Shown one piece after another: positions 42,836-51,075 of a stretch of 64,000 bases of DNA. Under the pieces are notes generated by a model that worked only from the letters and a program-made list of their open reading frames with translations, was not told the origin of the DNA and made no database searches. Origin of the DNA: an uncultured Pseudomonadota bacterium (lineage in GTDB: Bacteria; Myxococcota_A; UBA796; GCA-2862545); contig CAJXTB010000023.1 of the NCBI GenBank assembly GCA_913061235.1, forward strand, positions 1 to 64,000, read 5' to 3'. The position numbers and the translations under genes were made by a program. The first letter of the stretch is position 1. Each line of letters begins with the position of its first letter.

Positions 42836-44359
42836 TCAGAAGCAGATGATGCGGAAGCTCTGGTTCACGGAGATTGGAACCCCGGCTACGCCCTCACGCT
42901 CGAGCACGAAGGTCTTGGTGTTGGTCGAGCCGCCCCAGATGGATGCGTACCCGTTGCCACCGTCTGTGGCGAAGCCGAACCCGTGGCGGATTGAGTCGTC
43001 TTCATTGTGTAGCAAGGTACAGGCGTACGACGGTATGCCGTTCAGGTTGAAGTACAGCTTGCCAAAGGTGGTCGTGCCGTCGCCAGGAGCAAAAGCAACC
43101 TTCGACGTTGCGCCGAGACCGGCGGATGCACTTCCGTTGCCGACTGCCACGGTGTAGTTCGCACCATCTGGGGCGGTGTAGATGATGTCGCCGTTTCCTG
43201 CGCGGTAGAAGGACATCATGGTGGGGTACATGGCGAGCGGGCTCTCATTGGTCGTGAGGCTTCCCGTGATCTCTAGATTGCCACTCAGCACATCGCTGGT
43301 GTTGCGCAGGTAGATGTCTTGTGATGCCACGGTCGCGCGAGCCTCGGTGTCGCTGTAGCGGTCATGGTTTCGCGGGTTGGTGTCGCTCAACCCACCAGCG
43401 GCGGCCAGGGCGTCGCTGTCTGCGTACCGCGAGTGGTTTCGCGGGTTGCTATTGCCTTGGCTTCCAGCTGCAGCGAGTGCTTCGGAGTCCGCGTACCGAG
43501 TGTGGTTTCGCGGATTGGTGTTGCCTTGACTACCGGCGGCGGCAAGGGCCTCGGAATCGGCGTACCGAGTATGGTTTCGCGGGTTGCTGGTCGCGAGTCC
43601 GCCAGCTGCTGCGAGCGCCTCTGCGTCCGCGTACCGTGTGTGGTACCGCGGATTGGTGTTGCCCTGGGAGCCGGCTGCTGCCAGGGCGTCACTGTCTGTG
43701 TATCGGTCGTGGTGGTGCGGGTTGGCGTCGCCAATTGGGCCGGCTGCTGCCAGTGCATCGGAGTCTGTGTAGCGGTCATGGTTGAGGCCGTTGCTGTCCG
43801 AGAGCGCCCCCATTGCGGAGACGGCATCGGAGTCTGTGTATCGGTCATGGTTGAGGCTGTTGCTGTCCGCGAGAGAGCCCATTGCAGCCACGGCGTCGGA
43901 ATCTACGTAGGGGTCGTCAATCGCTGGGTATGTGGAGACGACCTCGGCGATAATGCCGTCAACATCCAGGTCTTCCACCGTTCCGCTGTTTGCCGCGTAG
44001 TCCGCAAATGCCGAGAACGGGACCGTGCCGATGGGTTGGCGAGTCATCTCACCGCCGTTGGCGATTTCAATGCCAATGAACAGCTGGGATGTGCCCTGGA
44101 CCAAGCTCCAGTCCAGCGGGGTGACCTCGCCGAGAAATACCGCGAAGTAGCCGTCTAGGGGGTCGATCGCGCGAACCTCGCTGTACACCGCAGAGCCACC
44201 GCTCTGCATTGTGTACAAGCTGAACGTGACGTTGGTTGGAGCCTCGATAGGGGTGCCGGACGTGTCCACTAATCGAGCTTGCACCGGAAGGAATGCTGGG
44301 GCCGCCGCCAGTGCAAGGGCAGGGCAACAGGCGAGTGCAAGGGCGATAAGACGTGTCAT
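42836..44359 (-). CDS. HQGRLLD-related secreted protein with 23-aa NHxRYxDxxA repeats
   Basis: 507 residues from ATG 44359 (GGGAG upstream); signal MTRLIALALACCPALALAAA. Residues ~20-130 are a diverged shared module (LPVQARLVDTSGTPIEA, DGYFAVFLGE, GTVPFSAFADYA). From ~150 to ~345 come eight to nine 23-residue repeats of the form NHDR-Y-(T/A)-DSDALAAAG-xx-x-x-NP (DNA about 43330-43920). The C-terminal ~150 residues are beta-rich with WGGSTNTKTFVLEREGV and end QSFRIICF. Such His/Tyr/Asp repeats occur in trimeric fibre-like proteins, so an extended stalk is likely. Nucleotide similarity between repeat units suggests expansion by unequal exchange. Confidence 0.78.
   Translation of the reverse strand: MTRLIALALACCPALALAAAPAFLPVQARLVDTSGTPIEAPTNVTFSLYTMQSGGSAVYSEVRAIDPLDGYFAVFLGEVTPLDWSLVQGTSQLFIGIEIANGGEMTRQPIGTVPFSAFADYAANSGTVEDLDVDGIIAEVVSTYPAIDDPYVDSDAVAAMGSLADSNSLNHDRYTDSDAVSAMGALSDSNGLNHDRYTDSDALAAAGPIGDANPHHHDRYTDSDALAAAGSQGNTNPRYHTRYADAEALAAAGGLATSNPRNHTRYADSEALAAAGSQGNTNPRNHTRYADSEALAAAGSQGNSNPRNHSRYADSDALAAAGGLSDTNPRNHDRYSDTEARATVASQDIYLRNTSDVLSGNLEITGSLTTNESPLAMYPTMMSFYRAGNGDIIYTAPDGANYTVAVGNGSASAGLGATSKVAFAPGDGTTTFGKLYFNLNGIPSYACTLLHNEDDSIRHGFGFATDGGNGYASIWGGSTNTKTFVLEREGVAGVPISVNQSFRIICF
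43330..43920 (-). repeat. 69-bp tandem coding repeats
   Basis: Eight to nine copies of a 69-base unit encode the 23-aa NHxRYxDxxALAAAG repeat. Units near 43430-43640 are the most alike at nucleotide level; the end units are more diverged. Confidence 0.85.
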
Positions 44360-44523
44360 GGAACTCCCAGAAGACGCGGAGCGTAGCACGCTTGGTGTTC
44401 TTCAATTCCGAATTTTGGCGCTCGATCCTGTCGTGACGGGCCATCGTGTACCGTTACAGGCGAGCTCGTCCAACCGGTTAAGCGGATGCTTCAGCGGCTC
44501 ATCCCCGTGATTCCAACGCGTTC

Positions 44524-46857
44524 TTGAGGTCCGACATCCACGTCTCGGTATTTGGACCCCTACAATTGCTCGACGGTGGGACCGCTCAACCTGTGCGCTC
44601 ACGAAAGGCGTGTGCGCTGATTGCGCACGGTGCTCTACGTGGTGAACCGATGCGACGCGACGCGCTCGCGTGGACGCTCTGGGGCGATTCCGGCCGGCGA
44701 AATCTGCGCCAGCTGCTGTACCAAGTCCGCCAGCTGCCGGGTGCACAGGACTGGTTGCACGTCGATGAGGTGTCGGTCACCGTAAACCTGCCCTGTGACG
44801 GACGCATGCTGTTGCGGGGTGAGTTTACCGCTGTCCACGCCCTCAGTGTGCCGCTGGAGGGTCTGGACGACGTGGGTACTGACGCCTTCGCCGACTGGGT
44901 GCGTGACACGCGAGAGCGCTTGGTTGCCGCGCGTCACACAACCCTTTTGGCGCGCGCTGAGCAGCTTGTTGTGGAGCAGCCGGGCGACGCGCTGAAACTG
45001 GTTGGCGACATCATTGCGGCGCCCCATCCCCCTCTTGATGTGGTTTGGGTGGCTGTTCTCGCCCATCAAGCGCTAGGACAGACAGACATCGCCAGGGCGC
45101 TTGCTGACCGCGCAGCACCGCAAGTATCTACACTTGCGGTGGACGAGCGGAGCAAGTGGGCATCGCTTCGGCCCGGCACACGGATTCCAGTCGGTGCCCA
45201 TCAAGCGCCACTCGCGTCGCGGCTGAAAGTGCTGTTGACGTTGGAGCCATCCGCGCTGCCACCCACAGTCGCAGCCGCGGTCCTTGGGGTGGAGCCCATG
45301 GACATTGTTGGGGTGTGGCCCAGTGTGGAGCTGGACGAGCCGCCGGAGGACGATTTGGGCATGGCGGCCCTCCGTGTTCGGCTTGCTGAAGTGTTGGAGG
45401 AACAGGGCCACTTAGACCGGGCCGCTCACCACTTTCTAGCGCTTGGGCAGACTAAACGCGCCGCCGAACTGTGGTGGACAGTGGGTCTACAGGCGGACGA
45501 CCTGGAAGCTCTTGAGCGTTGTGCGCAGGCCGCCACGGACACGGATTCGTCCCTGGCTCTGCGCGCGTGGTGCTTCGCCGTCATTGGCTGGCGTGTACGA
45601 CGCGATATCGCTCGGTCGCAGCAGGTTCACGACAACATGCTGCGTGCCGCAAACCGGACCCAACACCCCACACTGCTCGCTCATGCACGGATGCAGCAGG
45701 TGTCCCTGGCAACGCTTCAGCGAGTGCCCGAAAAGGCCTCGTATGCGCGTGAGCGATTGGCAGAACTCGCTGAGCACAACCCGTCGTTCGCCTCGCTTGA
45801 GCACGCTATCGACGGCATGCTGGCAGCCATGCAGCGCGACCTCCCGCGGTCCATCGAACTGCTGACCCGCGCTTGCGCCGGGGGCGACATCGAGCGCCTA
45901 CAAGCGCTTCAGGCCTTGGGCGCGGCTCACGGCATGTCGGGTGACTCGAAGCGTGCCCGTGCCGCACACACGGAGGGACTGGCGCTGTCTCGCAACCTCG
46001 GTGTTAGGGCGATTTCAACGGCTTTTTTGGTGGGGTTGGCCGCGACTGCGGAGAAACAGGGCGACCTGGTCACAGCGCGCGAGCACCTGATTGAACTGAG
46101 AGACCTGAAGAACGCGGGTGTTCAAGGCCCAGCGATGCACACGGCTGTGTTCAACCTGGCAATCGTGGACCTGCGCTTGGGCCGGTTGGCCGATGCACGT
46201 CGGCTGCTGGCCGAGGTCCTGCAACAACAACCTGATGATGCAACTCGGGCCCTCGTCTACGGACTCCGCGGTGACGTTGAGGCGACTGTTGGCCGCTTCG
46301 CCGAGGCGGCGGCCTGGGCAGCACGAGGGCAAGCTCTGTTCAGCCAGATTCAGCGTCAGTCAGATGCACAGGTGATGGCGTTCAACGCCCTCGTCGCGAC
46401 TTGGTATGGCGACCCGAGTGCTGCAGTTCTTCGTGCGGTTCGAGTGGCGTGCCAAGATGTCTTGCAGTCCGGCAGGCCCATCTGCTCGGCGGTCGCGCGA
46501 GACATGGCACTCATCGAGCGAGACGTAGACGCCATCGACGCACTCCGTATGCATTGGGTCAACGCCCATCCCGCCCACGTCGTACTCGTCGAATTGCGAC
46601 GAGACATCTTGGACGGTGTGTCGAGTGTGGATGACGCCGTGGTCTTGCAGGTCCGAAATGCGCCGTCTACTGCAGCTCTTTGGGGACGGGCGTTGCTGGC
46701 GTCGCAACGACCGGACCTGGCCTGCACACTTCAGGATGAGACCGGTGAACACCTACGGACACTGTCGGAGGGCCTCCTGACCGCCCAGCGCGAGGCATTG
46801 GCTGCTCGCGTAGATGCTTGGTGGGCAGACCCTATCCAATGCGCTGGACCGCTCTAG
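44524..46857 (+). CDS. SARP-like transcriptional regulator with TPR region
   Basis: 777 residues from TTG 44524. The N-terminal ~95 residues read as an OmpR/SARP-type winged helix: VSVFGPLQLLDGG, RSRKACALIAHGALRGEPMRRDALAWTLWGDSGRRNLRQLLYQVRQ. A helical BTAD-like segment follows, and then ~500 residues of degenerate TPR helices (LAEVLEEQGHLDRAAHHFLALGQTKRAAELW; EKQGDLVTAREHLIELRDLKN). There is no NB-ARC ATPase between them (no Walker motif seen). Members usually activate nearby secondary-metabolite or other operons. It is divergent from the 23-aa-repeat protein gene and its stop shares a CTAG with the convergent gene. Confidence 0.75.
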   Translation: MRSDIHVSVFGPLQLLDGGTAQPVRSRKACALIAHGALRGEPMRRDALAWTLWGDSGRRNLRQLLYQVRQLPGAQDWLHVDEVSVTVNLPCDGRMLLRGEFTAVHALSVPLEGLDDVGTDAFADWVRDTRERLVAARHTTLLARAEQLVVEQPGDALKLVGDIIAAPHPPLDVVWVAVLAHQALGQTDIARALADRAAPQVSTLAVDERSKWASLRPGTRIPVGAHQAPLASRLKVLLTLEPSALPPTVAAAVLGVEPMDIVGVWPSVELDEPPEDDLGMAALRVRLAEVLEEQGHLDRAAHHFLALGQTKRAAELWWTVGLQADDLEALERCAQAATDTDSSLALRAWCFAVIGWRVRRDIARSQQVHDNMLRAANRTQHPTLLAHARMQQVSLATLQRVPEKASYARERLAELAEHNPSFASLEHAIDGMLAAMQRDLPRSIELLTRACAGGDIERLQALQALGAAHGMSGDSKRARAAHTEGLALSRNLGVRAISTAFLVGLAATAEKQGDLVTAREHLIELRDLKNAGVQGPAMHTAVFNLAIVDLRLGRLADARRLLAEVLQQQPDDATRALVYGLRGDVEATVGRFAEAAAWAARGQALFSQIQRQSDAQVMAFNALVATWYGDPSAAVLRAVRVACQDVLQSGRPICSAVARDMALIERDVDAIDALRMHWVNAHPAHVVLVELRRDILDGVSSVDDAVVLQVRNAPSTAALWGRALLASQRPDLACTLQDETGEHLRTLSEGLLTAQREALAARVDAWWADPIQCAGPL

Positions 46858-47628
46858 TCTCCGAAGAGACCCCGCCAGGCTTCGTCTGCAGCGAGGATGG
46901 CGCCACCAGCATGCTCTGCCATGGCATCACCAGCGAGGCTGGAGATGCGGCTGTCCTTCTCCTTGCCGTTCTTGCCCTTGAGCATCTTTCCACTCCATTC
47001 GTCCAGGGTTCGCCCGGCCATCACGCCACCCGCACCGGCCGCAAGCACACCCGCCGCAGTCGTCGCACCCGCGCCGGTCAACAGCGCGCCCAGGCCGCTC
47101 TCGACCGCCGCCCCCCCCCGTGAGTACTCCCGCACCCGATGCCACGATTTCGCTGATGCCGAGCGCTGAACCAGCGAACGCCATTCCGTTCTCAAGACCC
47201 TTCACAGCACGTTCGCCCGTGTCGAGTGTTGTGGAGGTCATCGCTTCGCCGAGGCCACCTGCAGCGTCCCACACACCAAACGGCGAGAGACCGCGTCCAG
47301 CCCACTTCATCGCGGAGCCTGCGCCTGACTTGACCTTGCCGACTTTCTGCGCAGACTTGCTGACCTCGGACCAGCCTTTCGACGTCTTCTGCACTGTCTG
47401 TCCACTCGCTGACGTGATGCTATTCGACGCGTTCGTAGCGGTTTGACCTTGGCCGCAGAGCTCTTCGAACCACGTCATCATGCCGCCTATGCGGTTGTCT
47501 CCGGCTGGCGATGCTGCGACCTTGTCGAATTGGTTGGCAACGTCGCCTCCCATTTCAACGAGAGTGTCAGCGGTTCGTTGGGGCAGGGATTGTTGTTGGG
47601 ACTGTTCTTTGGGCCGGTGTTGCTTCAT
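46854..47628 (-). pseudogene. Gly/Ala-rich hydrophobic protein, frameshifted at a C9 run
   Basis: Two minus-strand frames join at a run of nine C (about 47111-47119). Frame one runs from ATG 47628 (GGAGG upstream) and frame two ends at 46854. Removing one C gives a continuous protein of ~257 residues: a Gln/Lys-rich start (MKQHRPKEQSQQQS), a polar helical region, then Gly/Ala hydrophobic segments (FAGSALGISEIVASGAGVLTG; ALLTGAGATTAAGVLAAGAGGVMAG) and a charged tail. It has no signal peptide. The hydrophobic part recalls membrane-inserting regions of toxins or glycine-zipper proteins. Sequencing error, true frameshift and slippage are all possible. Function unknown. Confidence 0.65.
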
Positions 47629-47805
47629 GGGGACCTCCGCTGACCACAGCGTAGGACCGTGCCGTCAGCGCACCGTCATTTGGGCGTTGAATGCGATGAC
47701 GGCGAGCGCTCTGCTAGGTGTCCACGCGGTCAGATAGTCGCCGCCGTTTCACAACGGTTGTAGGGTGAGCAGCTAGACTGCTCACTCTCTGACGCCGAGG
47801 ACCCC

Positions 47806-48525
47806 ATGACCGAGCTGCCCGTACGCATCAACACCCCCGCTGGGCCGGTCGAGCTGATGCTGGAGGCGGAGGAGGGGGCGGTTCATGTGAGCACTCTCGT
47901 GCCCCAAGCTCACACCCTCGCAGACGCCATGATGAAGGCTTCGGCGGACTTCGTTGAGCAACGTGGATTTCCGGTGAGCTGTCGGGTGGGCTGCGCTGCT
48001 TGTTGCCGGCACTTAGTCGCTGTGACCCCGCTCGAAGCCTTCATTCTAGCGGACGCTGTGAGTGCGCTCTCCACCGAGGAACAGGAGGCCGTGAAGACCC
48101 GTGCTGCAGCCGTCATTGAACGCCTAGAGGCCACGGGATTGGCACAGTCCATTCGGGCGGGATTGGTCGGTGAGCAAGGCAAGGCTGTGGTGAAGGCCTA
48201 CTTTGCGGAGCAGCTGGCGTGCCCGCTGCTGGTCGATGAAGTGTGCTCGGTCTACAAGGCTCGGCCCACCGGATGTCGGCAGCTGGGCGTGGTCTCAGAC
48301 CCGTCCCATTGCGCCGTACCCGACTCCACCCAGGTGCAGCGACTACCGGTGTTTGTGGATGTGCAACGTGCACTCACTCGCATCTCGGCCTCGCTGTTTC
48401 CAGAGCATCCCTCACAGATTCCGCTCCCGCTGGCCATTGCTTGGACGCAGGAGCACCCCGAGCTGAAGACTGTCGGCGCGCGCGGCGTCGATCTGGTGAA
48501 GGGACTGCTTCAAGCCACCGGTTGA
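47806..48525 (+). CDS. YkgJ-type CxxCxxCC cysteine-cluster protein
   Basis: 239 residues with the metal-chelating cysteine cluster of the YkgJ family: CRVGCAACCRHLVAVTPLEA, later CPLLVDEVCSVYKARPTGCR. These conserved cysteines bind zinc or an iron-sulphur cluster; members are often assumed to modify or mature other proteins, but the function is generally unsettled. It has a longer N-terminal part than minimal members. No signal peptide. The ATG at 47806 follows GAGGACCCC. It is divergent from the frameshifted gene. Confidence 0.85.
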   Translation: MTELPVRINTPAGPVELMLEAEEGAVHVSTLVPQAHTLADAMMKASADFVEQRGFPVSCRVGCAACCRHLVAVTPLEAFILADAVSALSTEEQEAVKTRAAAVIERLEATGLAQSIRAGLVGEQGKAVVKAYFAEQLACPLLVDEVCSVYKARPTGCRQLGVVSDPSHCAVPDSTQVQRLPVFVDVQRALTRISASLFPEHPSQIPLPLAIAWTQEHPELKTVGARGVDLVKGLLQATG

Positions 48526-48562
48526 CGCGCGGTGCACCGAGCGTCGTCCGTGTCGCCGTCTT

Positions 48563-49129
48563 CTAGTGGGACAAGCAGTAGCCACCGCTTGTGGAGTAGC
48601 CACTCGGGCAACTTCCCGTCTTCGGAATCGCATGGCCAGATGAGTCGGAGTTTGCCAGGCAGTACGCGCCGCTGGTGGAGTACCCACTCGCGCAGCTGCC
48701 GACCTTCGCCACTGCATAGCGAGCCGACGAGCCGGGATTGCAGAAGTCGCCGCTTGTGGAGTACCCGCTGGGACAGCTGCCTACCTTGGGCACCGCTCCG
48801 GCGGACGGACACGCCGGGCCCGAGGAACTCGATGAGCTGGACGCCAGACAGTACGCACCGCTCGAGCTGTAGCCGCTAGCACACGACCCACCACGCGCGA
48901 CAGCGTGCCGGCTGCTGTCGCTGCTCGCCAGGCAGTAGCTACCACTGGTGGAGTACCCGCTCGGACAGCTCCCCACCTTGACCACGGCGTACCGGGCGGA
49001 GCCGCTGGGCGCACAGTAGTCACCGCTGGTGGAGTACCCGCTTGGACAGCTCCCTACTTTTTCCACGGCGACGGCTGGGGGGCCCGCGCTGGCGAGGGTC
49101 GAGGCGAACAACAGGGCGAGAGTCAGCAT
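48563..49129 (-). CDS. Secreted Cys-repeat protein (GSCPSGYSTSGxYC repeats)
   Basis: 188 residues from ATG 49129 (GGAG four bases upstream); signal MLTLALLFASTLASAG. The mature protein is six tandem repeats of 26-35 residues, each with the core VGSCPSGYSTSGxYC and a Ser/Ala-rich spacer ending (H/Y)AV or similar. Each repeat has two cysteines nine or ten apart, so a small disulphide loop per repeat is expected. The composition (Ser, Gly, Tyr, Cys) suggests a rigid surface or matrix protein. The family is not recognised. It ends 37 bases from the convergent YkgJ-type gene. Confidence 0.78.
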   Translation of the reverse strand: MLTLALLFASTLASAGPPAVAVEKVGSCPSGYSTSGDYCAPSGSARYAVVKVGSCPSGYSTSGSYCLASSDSSRHAVARGGSCASGYSSSGAYCLASSSSSSSGPACPSAGAVPKVGSCPSGYSTSGDFCNPGSSARYAVAKVGSCASGYSTSGAYCLANSDSSGHAIPKTGSCPSGYSTSGGYCLSH

Positions 49130-49458
49130 GGGTCTCCGTGAACCGCTCGCAGTAAAGTCGGTCATTGCGCCGTTGGGCGGAGCCATGACGACCGAGCGTG
49201 CGGCGTAGACGTAGCCCATGCGCATCTATTCAGTCGCGACATGCACTTTGATCATCAGGCCAGAGCCCGGGAGCGTGCCCTTGCCGCCGTAGACGCTGTC
49301 GGCTTTGTGTTTGCATGCTCTCTCGCTCCCACCAGCCAGGGGCTCCGTCGAAAGGGGGCGCATCCCCACCAGGTGCGATTTCGAGCGGACAGGGGCGGTC
49401 TCATGTTTGGGAATCTCGCTGTTTCGAACTACTCTAAAAACCAAAATAGGGGACGGAT
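49130..49458. other. 329-base divergent intergenic region
   Basis: Lies between the Cys-repeat gene (minus) and the fibrinogen-head gene (plus). No convincing frame, tRNA or strong hairpin was seen. The last ~40 bases before 49459 are AT-rich (CTACTCTAAAAACCAAAATA), suitable for a promoter. Confidence 0.55.
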
Positions 49459-50808
49459 ATGATGGGTCGTTTACTCGTGGCGCTAGTCATCGCTGGTTGT
49501 GTCGGATGGGTCGCGTCACCGACGGACGCGTCGGCATCACCCTTGTCATTCACGCATCAGGGCAGGCTTCTCGGCGCGGCTGGAGGCGGCATATCGGGCA
49601 CGCACTCGGTCACGTTTCAGCTGTTTGAGGACGCAACCGACGGCAGCCCACTGTGGACCGAGACTGACACCCTTACTCTCGAAGATGGGCGTTACACAAC
49701 GATTCTTGGTGACGGGTCGGACCTGACTGGTGTGATCGACGGAACGAGTCTGTATCTCCAGGTGACCGTGGACACCGAAGTCCTGCTTCCGCGCCAGATT
49801 CTCGTTGCTGTACCTTACGCAGTGCGTGCCTACGAGTCGGAGCGTGTACTTCTCGACTCGGAGACCCCATGCGACACCGAACATGTCGGCATGCTGCGCT
49901 GGACCGGAAGCCAACTCACCCTGTGTGTTGCGCCAGGCGACGACCAGGTGGTGTCCTTAGCGCCGAATACCGACGGCACCTCGTCCGACCAGGCGGGTGT
50001 GAGCTGCTTGACCATTCTCAATGAGTTTCCTTCTGCGAGCGGCCAGGACGGTCTGTACTGGATCGATCCGAACGGAGGCTCTACTGCGGATGCCTACCAG
50101 GCGTGGTGTGACATGAGCACCGACAGTGGTGGGTGGACGCTCGTCATGAATGTGGCGCCTGCGGACGGCAATAGCGTCGGGTTTAATAATCAAGCGTTCT
50201 GGACGTCTAACCTTCCATTTGGATCGATGGATAATCGGTTCTCGAACGACTTTAAGAGTCCCGCTGCGTACGGTCTGGTGGCTTCGGAACTGATGATACA
50301 GTCTGTAGATACCGGCAGCAGCGGAGCGATTCGCGGCTGGCGTCGCTGGCCCATGAACTCAATCCGAAACTTCGATAGCTTCTTTGCAACCGGCATTCCG
50401 GCCGTTCATCCCACCGACTCCTGCGAGACCGGCGCGGCGTCCGCCGTTTTTGTGGGCACCACAGATCCGGCAGATGACATCATCCGCCAGGGCTCTTGTC
50501 TGTACGCCGACGTCAATCCGTCTGCGAGCGGAGCGGGTGACACCATCCGTCTCACGACCATCTCTGGAAACAGTACAGACAACAAGATGTCCGGTTTCGC
50601 CACCTGCATTGACTGTGGCAGCAACTGGCAGGGGTCTGGTCGGGACTACATGGGGCTTGACCGTGCTGGGTGTACGGGTGCTTCATGCCACTACAACACC
50701 GTCTGCCGGGTTGGGTCGGGCGCCGACTGTGTTGGGAATTACTGTTCGTCGACCTACCCGACCACCCCTTGTGGGTCCGCATGGAACAGCCGCTTCTACG
50801 TTCGATAG
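49459..50808 (+). CDS. HQGRLL-module protein with fibrinogen-like head
   Basis: 449 residues; ATG 49459 or the adjacent 49462; signal MGRLLVALVIAGCVGWVASPTDASA. Residues ~35-140 are the shared module (LSFTHQGRLLGAAGGG, DGRYTTILGD, AVPYAVRAYES). From ~185: SCLTIL, WCDMSTDSGGWTLVMNVAPADGNSVG, then ~210 residues with eight or more cysteines (DSCETG, QGSCLYADV, SCHYNTVC, CVGNYC), ending WNSRFYVR. This head is closely similar to that of the next gene (51076), whose N-terminal half is completely different. Predicted extracellular ligand-binding protein. Confidence 0.85.
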   Translation: MMGRLLVALVIAGCVGWVASPTDASASPLSFTHQGRLLGAAGGGISGTHSVTFQLFEDATDGSPLWTETDTLTLEDGRYTTILGDGSDLTGVIDGTSLYLQVTVDTEVLLPRQILVAVPYAVRAYESERVLLDSETPCDTEHVGMLRWTGSQLTLCVAPGDDQVVSLAPNTDGTSSDQAGVSCLTILNEFPSASGQDGLYWIDPNGGSTADAYQAWCDMSTDSGGWTLVMNVAPADGNSVGFNNQAFWTSNLPFGSMDNRFSNDFKSPAAYGLVASELMIQSVDTGSSGAIRGWRRWPMNSIRNFDSFFATGIPAVHPTDSCETGAASAVFVGTTDPADDIIRQGSCLYADVNPSASGAGDTIRLTTISGNSTDNKMSGFATCIDCGSNWQGSGRDYMGLDRAGCTGASCHYNTVCRVGSGADCVGNYCSSTYPTTPCGSAWNSRFYVR

Positions 50809-51075
50809 CCGCGTGTGAGTAGGGCGCCTGCGTGCATCCGATGTTGGTGTACGACCCGCCCGCAGGGTTTGACTTGAGCTGCTTGCTCGCGTCTGTGTGG
50901 ACTCGGGCTCTACCGGGTTCCAGCCAGCGCGTGCACGCCCAATGCCTACAGATGTCGGCCACGTCGACCTTCGTCATACGCCTGCTGCCGCACGGTTTGC
51001 TCACACTGTTCAAGACCATTTCCAAATCAACGCCGACCCTGTAGACTCCCCCTCAACAGCGATTGGGGAGAACAC

